The notes under the pieces were generated by a model, which saw only the letters and a list, made by a program, of their open reading frames with translations, was not told where the DNA came from and made no database searches. DNA of 23,072 nt. It comes from Dunaliella salina (taxonomy: Eukaryota > Chlorophyta > Chlorophyceae > Chlamydomonadales > Dunaliellaceae). Of this stretch, positions 8,341-18,060 are shown piece after piece. Position numbers and translations under genes: made by a program. The DNA is taken from contig MU069485.1 of the NCBI GenBank assembly GCA_002284615.2, positions 269,882 to 292,953 on the forward strand, in the 5' to 3' direction. Numbering within the stretch: the stretch's first letter is position 1; the number at the start of each line of letters is the position of its first letter.

Positions 8341-10540
8341 AATGATCTGTTTATTGATCTTTTGAAACCATTACTAATCATAGGCTACATACTTTTGCCC
8401 AGCTCCCAAACACTGACTTCATTCCTTTCTTGGCGAGCTTCCACATTTTTAGTGATATTGAGATCAATGCTTTTCCAAACCACCAACTGTACAGGATTTC
8501 AAAGCCTTTGTCAGAATTGGTTTCAGATCTTGGTGCTGGATGAGAATGTTTTTTAAGCAGCCGATCAGCCAGAGTTTCAGGCTCTAGGCCAACCCCTAAA
8601 GGTTAAGCTTGCAATTCTTGCAAACTTATAATCCCCTGCTGTGGCCTCTCTTCAGGTCTGCATGAGCATGCCTGTGTTGAGCATACATATGGAATTTTTT
8701 GAGCATGTTTGACTTCTGGAGGCACCTCACTTAAGGAGGAGAAGAGTGAGCCATTTTTCCAAGTTTAAACAGAAAAACAGAGACTACGAAGACAGGCAAA
8801 ACTTTCAGGACTACAAGATTACAGGATTACAGAAAAAAGAAGGCCTCCAGTCAAAACGACAAACCGCTAGCCTATCCGTAAAGAGGAGAGGTTCACGAAG
8901 AAAATTATGAAGCTTGTATTTGTTTTGAATCATAAAGGAACACACATAATAAGACCGTACATGGTGAATGGCGAGCAAGTAAGGAGCCAGCTGTGAAGAA
9001 AGATGCAGTAAAGAGAGGGGGGGACCATAAAACAGAGAAACATATTCAAGACAGAGAGCGTACATGGGGATGAGTACACCTGAACATAACATGTTGTTCG
9101 TCCTGAATATCATCTTGGGATTGCCGTGATCACACGTGTGGGGAATTGAGTCGTCCCTAGAAGCTTGCTCAAGTTTCAAAGCATGGACACAAAGTCTGAA
9201 ACGAGCCATACTGATACAAGTCAAACACCGTGTAGATACAAGGCCTAGTGCCCGGAAAAAAGACTCACAGCAACATATTAAACTCTCCAAACGGCTCCAA
9301 AGTGCTAAGATCACTCTGCATGCAATTTCCTTAGGCTTGCCAGATCCGCATTGACATCCCATTCATCCCCTGGTGAGAAAGACTGGCGGCTCTCTGAACC
9401 GACATATCTCTCGTTCTTGGCTAGTAGTCTTCTTTTTCTATTTCTTACCTTTTCACCAATTCAAAAAATTAACAGACTGGACGGCCAACATGCCATCAAG
9501 CCATGCTGATTCTGTACAAGCACTTTTACTAAGCTTAGTAACATCCCCATTAGCCGTTCCTGTCTTGTATTTCGTGGTGGAGGGGCCTCACAGCTCTTGT
9601 GGGCCAAAGGGTCTCTTTTTCCTTCATTGATGTAGAGATTGTTTATCGCGTAGTTTTTTCCCTTGAAAAAGCAGCTTTGCTCTACCAGAACCATGCAGTC
9701 CCTATGAACATCCCGTGCTACTGAGGTAAAAATGGTTTTCAAAAAAGCCTTCATAAACTCAATAACCTCGGGTACGAGGTGACAAACAAAGTATCACAGT
9801 CACTGTGAATAAACACCTAGGCTACCCCCGGTGAGGCCCCTGCTAACTCGCTTGTTAGGGATTTTTCCTTCAGGAACGCATAGTAATTATATATACAGCA
9901 TGATATGTACACGGTATATATACTGCAAGACATCAGCTGATAATACAGTAAATGGAATATATACTCAAATATCAGCTATCAGCTGAAGGGATGGACTCAA
10001 ACTGGCTCGAAGAGCTTCCGGGACCCTTCATCAGAGAAGCAAATTCACAACCATGCACTTGAGAGTGCAGCATCCAAATCCAACATTCTGGTTGTCATGG
10101 TGGTGTTCCCCATTCTTGAGTTTACAGGCATCACTGTTTATCTCCTCTTCAGAATGCGTGTTCCTTGTTGTCAAGTGAACTGATAGCCTTTCCCACCTGT
10201 TAGACATTGCGGCTGATTTCTCAACCTGATTACCATCGATCCTTGAACACGTGCTTGCGGAGGCCTGCAAATGCAGGTTACAAGGTGATTTGGGTCCAGC
10301 CAGCTGCACTTCTTTCTGAGCAGCACTGCAAAAATATTTTGCGCTATGAGGTGGCAGACATGCTATACATCAAAAACGTAGCTCTGCTAATTTTTTGATG
10401 GGGACTCCCTGCTTCAAGGGCCAACTTGGCATGGAATGTGTTTCTTTTCTTTTATTGGTGTAGGGAAAATCTTTATTGCATACATAGCTTTTTAAAGACT
10501 TTTCTTGTTTGTCGGAATGGTAAAAGGGTTATTCCAATGC
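8341..10540. other. Intergenic stretch without a recognised gene
   Basis: Open frames here, including a 183-codon minus-strand frame at 8,811-9,362, lack recognisable domains and show an unstructured Cys/Leu-rich composition, so I do not call them genes. Two stretches, about 9,570-9,760 and 10,400-10,570, look weakly alike (TTTTATTGGTGTAGGG versus TTCATTGATGTAGAG, each followed by T-rich sequence). Positions 9,890-10,000 are AT-rich with repeated ATCAGCTGA / TATCAGCT motifs. Confidence 0.4.
9766..9860. repeat. Cluster of three small stem-loops
   Basis: CCTCG-GGTA-CGAGG lies at 9,766-9,779 and CACAGT-C-ACTGTG at 9,795-9,807. CTAAC-TCGCTT-GTTAG lies at 9,843-9,858. The last follows the 11-mer GGTGAGGCCCC (9,830-9,840), which recurs at 16,345-16,355, also just before or within a stem-loop. 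This points to a shared repeat end. Confidence 0.5.
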
Positions 10541-10545
10541 AGTCT

Positions 10546-10550
10546 TTACA
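10546..10550 (-). terminator. TGTAA poly(A)-like signal downstream of FAR
   Basis: TGTAA on the minus strand lies about 53 bases after the last FAR stop codon called (10,603). TGTAA is the usual polyadenylation signal in Chlorophyceae. A 5-mer can occur by chance, so this is suggestive only. Confidence 0.35.
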
Positions 10551-10602
10551 AAGGCAGGGATATATTTTGCTTCTGAAATGTCAGGAGGGTGGATTTTAAG
10601 GT

Positions 10603-10775
10603 TCAAGAGTAAAGCAAAAGCAGCATAAAGCTGGGTATAATAGCTTTCAATTGAGCATGTGATGCCAGAAATGTTGTGAAGGACATGTTTTTTAAGTCAT
10701 GATTGCTTCGAGGCACATTGTTGCTGAGACCTCCTTCCAAGACTCCTCTTTCAAAATATGTATCTGGACACATCC
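10603..10775 (-). CDS. FAR: FAR last exon (frame uncertain)
   Basis: The acceptor is TTGTTTCAG|GGATG. In the phase set by exon 8 it encodes [15 protein letters not shown] and about 40 more residues to TGA at 10,603, unlike the short LRRHVLK-type tail of plant FARs. The next frame reads [14 protein letters not shown], closer to the family, and stops near 10,692. Either the tail has diverged, a one-base error or frameshift exists, or the exon 8 border differs. Confidence 0.55.
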
Positions 10776-13700
10776 CTGAAACAAACACGAGGTTTATTTG
10801 TGGGACAGGAATTGATTACAAGGAGGTGATCTGTTTGCAAGGCAGAGATTAATTGCAAGGAGGTGGTCTTTTGGATTACCCACAAAGAGGGACAGTCTTT
10901 CCTCTGGTGACCTTTGATGCATGATAGCTAGACTCACCTGGGATGTGGATGTTGGAGATGTAATGGATCCAATCAATTCTGCCAAAATCAAGACCACACA
11001 TAGCCTGCTCATCTGGCTGCAGGCTGTTGTTCAGTTGCTCAACGGTCCTGCCGGAAAAGCGCATGGTGCGCATTGTATAGGGCTGCGCAGAATGGCCAGG
11101 GGACAGAGTAACACATGGATGACATCAAATTGAATGGTTATCAGATTCTTATTTGTGTTGAAAAAAATGGCAGGACCAGTTTGCACACATGTACACCAGT
11201 GTGCACTGACAACTTCTCAAGCAATTGAAGCTGGATCCAACAGAAGTTCTTCACACACCAGTACACGGGCCACACACCCTCAAACCAAAAAACTTCTCCA
11301 ATTGATGTACCCCACACACTGATAACAAGCCCTCCATGTTTGCACATAATGGACTCGAAATATATTTGGGAAAACGGTCTCAGGCAAGTCAGAAGCAGCT
11401 GTGTCTACCCTTGCAAGATCATACCTGATATATTTCCACCATCTTTTTCAGCTGCTGAGCCCTGGCTTGAATTGAGACGCTCTTGCTCTCAGATTCAAAA
11501 CCAGCCAAGAATTGCTGAGGTTCAGGGAAAAGGCGGAAAGGCTGTGCCGGGGGCTCGCTTTTTTTAACAGGTTGCTGTTGAAAAGCTTTACTGCAATCGA
11601 ATCAGTGCAAGGAGTGCAATTGATTCTGCTTCTTTTAGGTAAGAGTACTGAAAAAAAAAAGTCAAGTGCAGGCTTTGTGTGTACGCGACAAGGCCCAAGT
11701 GACCCTATCACCTCGAAACACTGCTTGAGCACACTTTTTTCCTGACACTATGCCTAATATGTCAGATTGCAATTTATGTATGGATATTAGGCTAGTAACA
11801 ATTTTTGACTTTGCCTTCACAACTTGTATCAGATGCTTCAGTGAAGGCCATGCCCTCTCATATAAATCTTTACTTGTCTCCTACTTGGAATGGCAATGAG
11901 CTTTCATCCTCCATCAAAGCATGATTCTCTCTCTATTAATGCAGTATCCAGTGTCTTTCAAGCATTAGTGGAAGAGGGATGATACATGTGAATTTTCCTG
12001 AATTACGTTAATTTCAAGCCTCTTCCTTGACAAGACAAGTGTGCATGCAACAGATTTGTGTGCATGCAACAGATTTGGTTACCCTACATCACTGTTAGTG
12101 TTCCTTCATCTTGTGTTTCTGCACATGCAAGCATCTTGATACCTGCACCATGGCTGCTCAACAACCTATTTCCACATGTTTGTGCCATCTTACATGTTCA
12201 GTATTCTTACCTGACGCCCTCTGCAAACATGCCCATCGTCATGGGGTTTTGAGTGCCGGAGCTAGACACATGGTAGATCCTTGGGGTACTGCCTGCATCT
12301 GGATCCTGGGAAGCTGCTGACCATATTGCCGCAACCATTGCCCGGGATACAAAATCTACCGGGATGAAGTCCAGGACACTTTCAGGACTGCAAGCAGTGA
12401 GACCAGGAACAAGCCATTCATCCCAGATGTCAAATTTCTCGAAGAAAATGGAGAAAACGGACAAGAAGAGGTTTGATTTCTGCTTTCTAAACACGGGGCT
12501 TCCTTATTTCTTTCAGGCAGCCACTGTGTTTTAGGCTTTCAGGCTTACCTTTATTCCCTGTCTAAGTAAAGCTCACAGAATAGCTGATCAGCCTTTAACT
12601 ACAAACCCTAACGCATGTGATTTTGGTCAAAAAGATGTAGAAATTGTTCTTCAAAACCCCTGCTGTATTCAAGGATTACGAGTTTTCTTTGCTTTTGTAT
12701 TATTAGCTATTATTAGCACAAACACTGGTTTTGTTAATGCAGCTAGGGTTATTCATGCATTGCCTTGCCTTTTTTTTGGTTACATTGACCCAAGGAAATG
12801 GCAATTCCTCCCTTAGCTCCTTCATGAACAAAAATACCAGCAAAAAAGCTGGGGTTCCTACAACAGAGACACACAAGCAAGGTCCACAAGGAAGGCCAAG
12901 CGATCTGGGGTTGCCTTTGAACGAGGTATCCTCCACCAGAACCACTGAAATTCAACCATTCTAACGCTTGCATCAGATACACAGGGGAAGCATACACACA
13001 TGTACACACATCAACAAGTCCAGCAAATCAGACCTAGGGTCAAGGAACGTTTCACAGTCAGTGGAAACACCCTTCTACCAGAAGGGTAAAAAGAGGGGAA
13101 GCTCACATATATCTGATGAGGTTGGCAAGTCAGTCACAAATTCCACGTCAAGTTTTTGGTATTGCTGAAGAGAATGGATACAAGAGCGCGCATGCAAGCT
13201 TGGTGATGAAAGTTTTCGTGACTCTTAGGTCCCAGCTCATCGGTACCCTTATTGCAGGATGAGCTCCTCCTTGCCTGAAGAGCAAAGGTCTGCGCTCTGC
13301 ACGTTTTACGGTCTTGGAGCGTGCATTAAGGAAAGGGCATGGACCCCACCAGGCTTTGAACCCATGCCCACCTCGTCCTCTTGAAAGAGGGATGTGACCA
13401 AGCCACACCAGGTTCCTGCCTTGCCTCGATCAGGCAGTACAGACATTGATTGGCGCATGAGGGTCTGCATGATCCCGCATACATCGCACAATGCAATCTG
13501 CATGATCCCGCATACACCTCACAATGATCCCGCATACATTTCACAATGCAATCTGCATGATCCCGCATACATTGCACAATGATCCCGCATACATTGCACA
13601 ATGATCCCGCATACATCGCACAATGCAATCTGCATGATCCCGCATACATCGCACAATGATCCCGCATACATCTCACAATGATCCCGCATACATNATGATC

Positions 13701-16700
13701 CCGCATACATCGCACAATGATCCCGCATACATCTCACAATGATCCCGCATACATCGCACAATGCAATCTGCATGATCCCGCATACATCGCACAATGCAAT
13801 CTGCATGATCCCGCATACATCGCACAATTCAATCTGCATGATCCCGCATACATCGCACAATGCAAACAGGGTGCATAGTTTTGGGTCGCACTGCCTTTCG
13901 AGCCAGAGGCTGGATCCTTTCCTCTCTGATTGTCATTTCAAGATTCTATGATCCTGGCCTTTGTGAGTTTGCTGCATTCCACTAAGTACAAAGCATTTTG
14001 CAATGCAATTAGGATTTGCAGCAACACAAGTAAATCCCAAAACTGGCATTTCAAGCCAGCATGCTCCATCAGCAACGTGCATTTTCCAGCACATCCAACG
14101 CTTATACCAGAAAAATGGACCAAATACGGAGCTCTGCATATCTGATCAAAACCATCCTGTATAGGATTAATCAAGGCATGTTTGGATATCCTAGTCTCCA
14201 GTCATATAGAGCAGTAAGCTCGCTAGCCTGACAAGCCCATGAATGGCAAAGAGCACACTCAAAACTCGTCCAAAGCAAGAAAGAAATAGGTGCCTCACCT
14301 TTTGAAAGGGAATCCAGGGATCTGGCCACGCCCATAGAGTGTGATGATAGGATCAGCTGATTTATTGCCCTCAATCCATCCTGGAATCGGTTCTTCCCAT
14401 GTCCCTTCCACAATGCTTGGCCTTATGATGGCAGTTGGTATGCGTGCCTGCGTTTATGAAAGAAAAAAACTAAGTAGGCAAATGAATTTCCCTGCATCAT
14501 TAAGGAAAAGGAGACACATTGGCTCAGAAGAGCCGTAAGTCTCTACCACTGCAAGATAGATGTGAGACAAAAGGGCTAATGGGGTTCTGAAGAGTTACTA
14601 GAAGCACTACGCTCTAAAATCTGCAAATGCAAACATTTCAACTGTGGCTCGTCTTCTCACCCATACGCCTACTATCACCCAATTTTTCAAATGCTTGCTA
14701 ATCAAGAAAGGCAGAGCTCATGGGTTGCAGAAAGGACAGAAAATCCATGCTTACCTTCCGAGCAACTTGTGACACAAGCATCTCTCCCATGGATTTGGTA
14801 AGCGTGTAAGTATCTAAGTACCTGCAATAATAATAAGAAGGATATGCAGTTGTAGCTGAGTCTGCCATCTTTTACACATTTACTCAGTGTTGAAAAGGAT
14901 CTGACTGTCAAATTGGGAAAATGCTTGTTGGTATAACTCTAACTAGAGTTATAAGGAGAGAATAGGCATACAGGAACCTTGGCAGAGTGTGCAATCATCA
15001 AAGATAAAATATAATTACATCCAAAAAAGGAAACATAATCAGACAAATTAATTTCTGCCTTCTTGCATTTGCTGAACAGCAAAAACACCCTCATCATAAA
15101 AAGAACGTGGCTGTGTGTAAAGCCACTTGGGTAATAATGTGCCAAACCCTCATAGCCATTTGAATGTTAGCTAAGTTGATGGTACACGTGAATAGCTAAC
15201 TCACCCCAGCTCGCGAGCCCGTGTGATGCCCAGCTGCTTGCTGTCCTCGTCGCTTGCGCCTGAAGCACGAGCCCTCAGGGTCAAGTCAACTTCTTCAGCG
15301 ACACTGAAGGTGTCAGCGCTGTGGGGGACCTTTGATTGCCCAGAGCCGTTGCCACTGCCATTGCCACAATTAAGAGCATAACCATGCAGCTGCTCGGGCA
15401 CCATACCCTCCAGATTCAGGTTTGCACCTGGAATGCATGAGGTTAGGCATGGCATGAACACAGTGGAGTTAATCCACTGCTTCTTCACCGGCATGACAGG
15501 TGTTTCTCCCCTGTGATTACCAGTATATGAATCTGACTGTAAATGCACTTGTAAATGCAAGGAGGGGTCTGCTGAGGCCCAAGATCAGCCAATTTCTGCA
15601 TGCTCTTTTTTGTATAATGCCCTTGATGGGCAAGCTTTAAGATTGGTTGCATGTGTGCCTGTATTCCAGGCTTTCTGTAGGCTAGGTTAGATCATGTCTT
15701 GCATGGGCAACATGCTTAAAATCCAAGTGCATGAAACCAAACCAAACTTTCACAGATTAAACTCCATTCCTGGTAACTTACTGTGCCAGATTGAGTGATT
15801 CTTGGTTGGTTGTGACCCATGTAGTAGTAAAATTTCACTGAAGAAAAGATATGGCGTGATATGGTGCAGCAGTTGATGAAATATGCAATCAGTCTTCTCG
15901 CTTACAGAAAGTCAGTACAATTGGGTTGCTGAAAAGGTCATTTTGAGATCTCCTCTGACCATTCTTTAGAACACATGGGATGTTAACATGGTAGCAAAAT
16001 TACACAATTTGGGAACTGTTGCTTTAACCCATGGTCCCTTTTTGGTGATTTGAGGCCAGGGGAGTGATATTGTAATGGTTGGCATGATCAAATCTGAAAA
16101 AAGTTCACAGAGAAGATCATGTCCAGCAGTATGGGCTAGCTGACCCCTCTTTAATCATTTCAGCCACACAAAAAAAAGGCTTTCCCGGGGGGGTCGGGCG
16201 GGTGTCGCTGGGCGTTTAACAAGGAGAGTGGGAGAAAAAGGGTCCAGGCGTCCGAGAAGATGGCTGACAATCCCTTTGATCCTCAGTCGTAATCTATTGC
16301 CTAGGCTCCTAGGCTTGTGTCGAGGGTAGGTTTGAGTGTCCTTTGGTGAGGCCCCTTCTAGCTTGCTAGTAGGGGCAAGCTTTGCTTGATGCATGTGGCC
16401 CCTGGCCTGCGTAGACCCTTTCCCTTTCTTACATCTTTTGATCCATAACTTTTTTACTTTGTTTAGCCCTCCAAGAAATGAAGCTTTCAATGCTAGCCTG
16501 TGAATGCTGCTTGTTTTCTTAACTGGGACACAAGGGCAGAAAGGGACCATCAGCGCATGTCAAAAATAGAGAAAAATGTAGCTTTGTACTTCAATGGCAG
16601 TGAACAACACTCCCTTTGGCCATGAAGGAGACACCATAGCCCAAAAGAGCTTTGAGTCTCCCATGCTATGTGTTGTTTGAGACTTGCAATGTGTGTTTTT

Positions 16701-18060
16701 GGTCCTCAGGTTGTGCACAAGTTGATCCTGTGAATATTTCTTAACAGCAGAGCCTTTGAGTTTTGCAGATAGAGCAAGCAACTTTCATGCTTGCTAATTT
16801 TTTTGCTTGGAATGGAAATATGTTTGCCAGCATTTCCTCCCTTTTTGCATAAGCGGTCGAGTTTTGCCTTTACAAGCAGGCCCATGGCTTATATTCCTAA
16901 CTTTTATCACGACAGTGATGCTCTCTATTGCACTCTTTGTGATAGAAATCTTGTCTGTCCTCCCATTTAGAGGTCATACTCTGAGGTAAGCTTTGGATTG
17001 CCTCTAAAAGCAAGTATTAAGGGCCAAGCACTCTTCTTACCAGTGTAAGCAGTGGAGACGTGGACAAGGCAGTCCAAATGCTCACAGCTGGCAGCAAGCT
17101 CTGCTGTTGCCTGGGCACTGAGCGCGTTCACCTTCAAGGCACACTCATAGCACTCGTCAAAGCTTGTAGAGGCTGCAGCATTCACCACCACATTTATGGT
17201 GGCCTGCAGGTGCTTGCGTGTACCATCCTGTGCAAACACGGAGGGCAAAGAAACTAATCAACAGATCTACAAATGCATACCCTCCCAACATTTCGCACAG
17301 TGAACGTTGCTGTTCACTCAAAGATTCAAAACAACACGTCGTGGTTCCACTCTGCATCAAAAACATGCATTGTCAATTTGCATGAATTGCTTCTGGCAGC
17401 GTATTCTTTTGCCTGCCACAAGCTTGGATCCAGCAAACAAATTTTTCATCGGATGTCCACGTGCGCATTGCATGCTTTCAAGTGAGCACCTCCATCCCTC
17501 ATGCTTACATCATACATGCAAATACACCTCAGCACTACAACAGCTGTGCATTACATGTCTTTGTCATTCTATTCCGGCAGATGTTTAGCTAACACAGGAT
17601 TGTTGGTTTCCTGCTGCTGATCCCAGGTGAAATATTTCCTAATTTTTTTACTTCATTAATGAAGCTCCTGTGAGGTATCAATATCTGACATCTTGGTCAT
17701 GCTCTCATCAATGCCTTATGATGAGACAGACGCTGTCAAGTAAGCTGCCTCTGCAGCCAGTGGGGCTGAGCTGATGTCTTTGGAGGGTGCATGCTGTGGG
17801 CCTCAACTTCCATGATGTAAGCAGGCCACACCCACCTCAAGCCCCCCTTGGTTTAGTGTCATGTCGCCCTCCACGGCATGGATCTTGTTCTTCAGTGTTT
17901 CCCACTGAGAAGGCTCCATCTTGAGGCGCAAACCATCAAAAAGACTGGCACTCAGCAGCTCGTCCAGGCGCTGCTGTGCAGTTTTGCCATCACGAGCGCG
18001 AATAAGTAGATACAAGCCACCAATATTAGGCTGCTCGCGCAGGAGCTTCTCCACAAACAC
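10603..18060 (-). CDS. FAR: Alcohol-forming fatty acyl-CoA reductase, plant type (9 exons, N-terminus missing)
   Basis: Joining 18060-17836, 17227-17041, 15427-15205, 14821-14755, 14447-14299, 12387-12211, 11590-11425, 11082-10938 and 10775-10603 gives a continuous frame of about 503 residues. Every intron is GT-AG and every phase matches. The enzyme reduces long-chain acyl-CoA or acyl-ACP to a primary alcohol with NADPH. Visible features in order: [13 protein letters not shown] and LYLLIRA of the Rossmann fold; [14 protein letters not shown] and HVSTAYTG of the extended SDR core; the catalytic YxxxK in [36 protein letters not shown]; and the sterile C-terminal domain ([27 protein letters not shown]). 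Plant FARs have the same order and about 490-500 residues. The TGxxGxxG loop should lie just before exon 1 but was not found. The gene is divergent from the CxxC gene at 19,063. Confidence 0.9.
10938..11082 (-). CDS. FAR: FAR exon 8 (C-terminal domain)
   Basis: The acceptor is CTGCGCAG|CCCTA and the donor is CCCAG|GTGAGT; it starts in phase 0 and ends in phase 1. It encodes [18 protein letters not shown] and [14 protein letters not shown], matching the plant FAR ending EPYTFYGGRFDN...IDWTDYITNVHIPG. Confidence 0.9.
11425..11590 (-). CDS. FAR: FAR exon 7
   Basis: The acceptor is GATTGCAG|TAAAG and the donor is TATCAG|GTATGA; it starts in phase 2 and ends in phase 0. It encodes [20 protein letters not shown] then [15 protein letters not shown], the helical start of the FAR C-terminal domain. 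The sequence is poorly conserved, but its phase and its junction with the next exon (EIYQ|PYT, like plant SIYEPYT) fit exactly. Confidence 0.82.
12039..12076. repeat. 19-bp tandem duplication in FAR intron
   Basis: Two perfect head-to-tail copies of GTGTGCATGCAACAGATTT in the intron 11,591-12,210. Confidence 0.85.
12211..12387 (-). CDS. FAR: FAR exon 6
   Basis: The acceptor is GCTTGCAG|TCCTG and the donor is GTCAG|GTAAGA; phase 2 at both borders. It encodes [20 protein letters not shown] and [15 protein letters not shown], the FAR segment corresponding to DVIPADMVVNA and the following H-x-S-S-G strand. Confidence 0.92.
13310..13415 (-). mobile_element. tRNA-derived SINE candidate (Pol III A and B boxes)
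   Basis: On the minus strand TGGCTTGGTCAC (13,405-13,394) resembles a tRNA A box and GGTTCAAAGCC (13,362-13,352) matches the B box GGTTCGANNCC at all but one position. The boxes are 31 bases apart, as in tRNAs. Between them an anticodon-arm-like hairpin (CCTCT...AGAGG) is present. The acceptor ends do not pair well, so this is more likely a tRNA-derived SINE head or tRNA fossil than a working tRNA. The element ends are not defined. Confidence 0.5.
13464..13866. repeat. Satellite array of alternating 22- and 33-bp units
   Basis: About 15 units start with GATCCCGCATACAT and continue with a variable dinucleotide and CACAAT (22 bp). About half also carry GCAATCTGCAT (33 bp). Variation is concentrated at the dinucleotide (CG, CT, TT, TG). 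One unit is cut short at an N (13,694), so the assembly is unsure there. The minus strand stays open across the array and encodes Cys-rich peptides (CDVCGIM, CMRDH, MYAGS), a by-product of the repeat. It lies in a FAR intron. Confidence 0.92.
14299..14447 (-). CDS. FAR: FAR exon 5
   Basis: The acceptor is AACGCAG|GCACG and the donor is AAAAG|GTGAGG; it starts in phase 0 and ends in phase 2. It encodes [20 protein letters not shown] then [14 protein letters not shown], a strongly conserved FAR stretch. Confidence 0.93.
14755..14821 (-). CDS. FAR: FAR exon 4 (catalytic YxxxK)
   Basis: A 67-base exon. The acceptor is ATTGCAG|GTACT and the donor is CGGAAG|GTAAGC. It encodes [20 protein letters not shown], with Tyr and Lys of YxxxK in TYTLTK. 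Confidence 0.9.
14822..15204 (-). other. FAR intron between exons 3 and 4
   Basis: A 383-base intron with GTGAG donor and TTGCAG acceptor. Nothing else was recognised in it. Confidence 0.8.
15205..15427 (-). CDS. FAR: FAR exon 3 (variable loop)
   Basis: The acceptor is ATTCCAG|GTGCA and the donor is CTGG|GGTGAG read as GG|GTGAG; it starts in phase 1 and ends in phase 2. It carries a Gly/Ser/Asn-rich insert ([12 protein letters not shown]) and ends [10 protein letters not shown], matching the LGIERAK-like helix before the catalytic tyrosine in plant FARs. The Gly-Asn-Ser run is a likely flexible, lineage-specific loop. Confidence 0.85.
15950..16145 (-). repeat. Dispersed repeat family, partial copy D
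   Basis: ATGTTAACATGGTAGCAAAA, TGGTTGGCATGATCA, CCAGCAGTATGGGCTAGCTGACCCC match the copy at 20,740-21,020 in the same order. CTGGCCTCAAATCACCA (reverse complement) also occurs at about 21,043. It lies inside a FAR intron. Confidence 0.65.
16180..16376 (+). other. GC-rich islet with basic ORF remnant and stem-loop, probable retroelement 3' end
   Basis: The GC content jumps at CCCGGGGGGGTCGGGCGGG. Two overlapping frames are open: one ends ADNPFDPQS with TAA near 16,292, the other is Arg-rich ([12 protein letters not shown]...). A stem-loop at 16,351-16,376 follows. Composition and the hairpin sequence shared with 9,830-9,860 suggest the tail of a LINE-like element, but no diagnostic domain is present. 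Confidence 0.35.
16351..16376. repeat. Strong stem-loop (12-bp arms, 2-base loop)
   Basis: GCCCCTTCTAGC pairs with GCTAGTAGGGGC around TT, with one T-T mismatch. The preceding GGTGAG plus GCCCC equals the 11-mer seen at 9,830-9,840 before another stem-loop. Confidence 0.75.
17041..17227 (-). CDS. FAR: FAR exon 2
   Basis: The acceptor is TTTGCACAG|GATGG and the donor is ACTG|GTAAGAAG; it starts in phase 0 and ends in phase 1. It encodes [17 protein letters not shown] and [10 protein letters not shown], the SDR core strand and active-site serine region. Confidence 0.92.
17836..18060 (-). CDS. FAR: FAR exon 1 of those found (75 codons)
   Basis: The acceptor is TTTGCAG before GTGTTTGTG and the donor is GAG|GTGGGT; phase 0 on both sides. 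It encodes [19 protein letters not shown] through [11 protein letters not shown], matching the plant FAR segment right after the nucleotide-binding loop (VFVEKILRVQPNV-like). Confidence 0.9.

Larger units (their letters stand above)
12388..14298 (-). other. Large FAR intron (1.9 kb) holding a satellite array and SINE-like copy
   Basis: This intron separates exons 5 and 6 and contains the 22/33-bp array (13,464-13,866) and the tRNA-like unit (about 13,310-13,415). Elsewhere in the intron I see no coding exon; short open frames lack any recognisable motif. Confidence 0.8.
15428..17040 (-). other. FAR intron between exons 2 and 3 (1.6 kb)
   Basis: GTAAGA donor and TTCCAG acceptor. It contains a partial copy of the dispersed repeat (about 15,950-16,145) and a GC-rich islet with a stem-loop (16,180-16,376). 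The remainder (16,377-17,040) shows no recognisable feature. Confidence 0.8.

Noticed and set aside
8811..9362. 183-codon minus-strand ORF as a gene
   Set aside because: No recognisable domain, Cys/Leu/Ser-rich irregular composition and no splice or promoter context. Probably a chance frame.
13350..13410. Functional tRNA gene
   Set aside because: A and B boxes are present, but the acceptor arms do not pair convincingly and the A box deviates from consensus. Kept only as a SINE or tRNA fossil candidate.
13326..13860. Cys-rich proteins encoded on the minus strand of the satellite
   Set aside because: Frames are open only because the repeat lacks stops. The 22-bp period shifts frame each unit, and the region is intronic.
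13464..13866. CRISPR-like array
   Set aside because: The units are contiguous tandem repeats of 22 or 33 bp without unique spacers, in a eukaryotic intron. This is a satellite.
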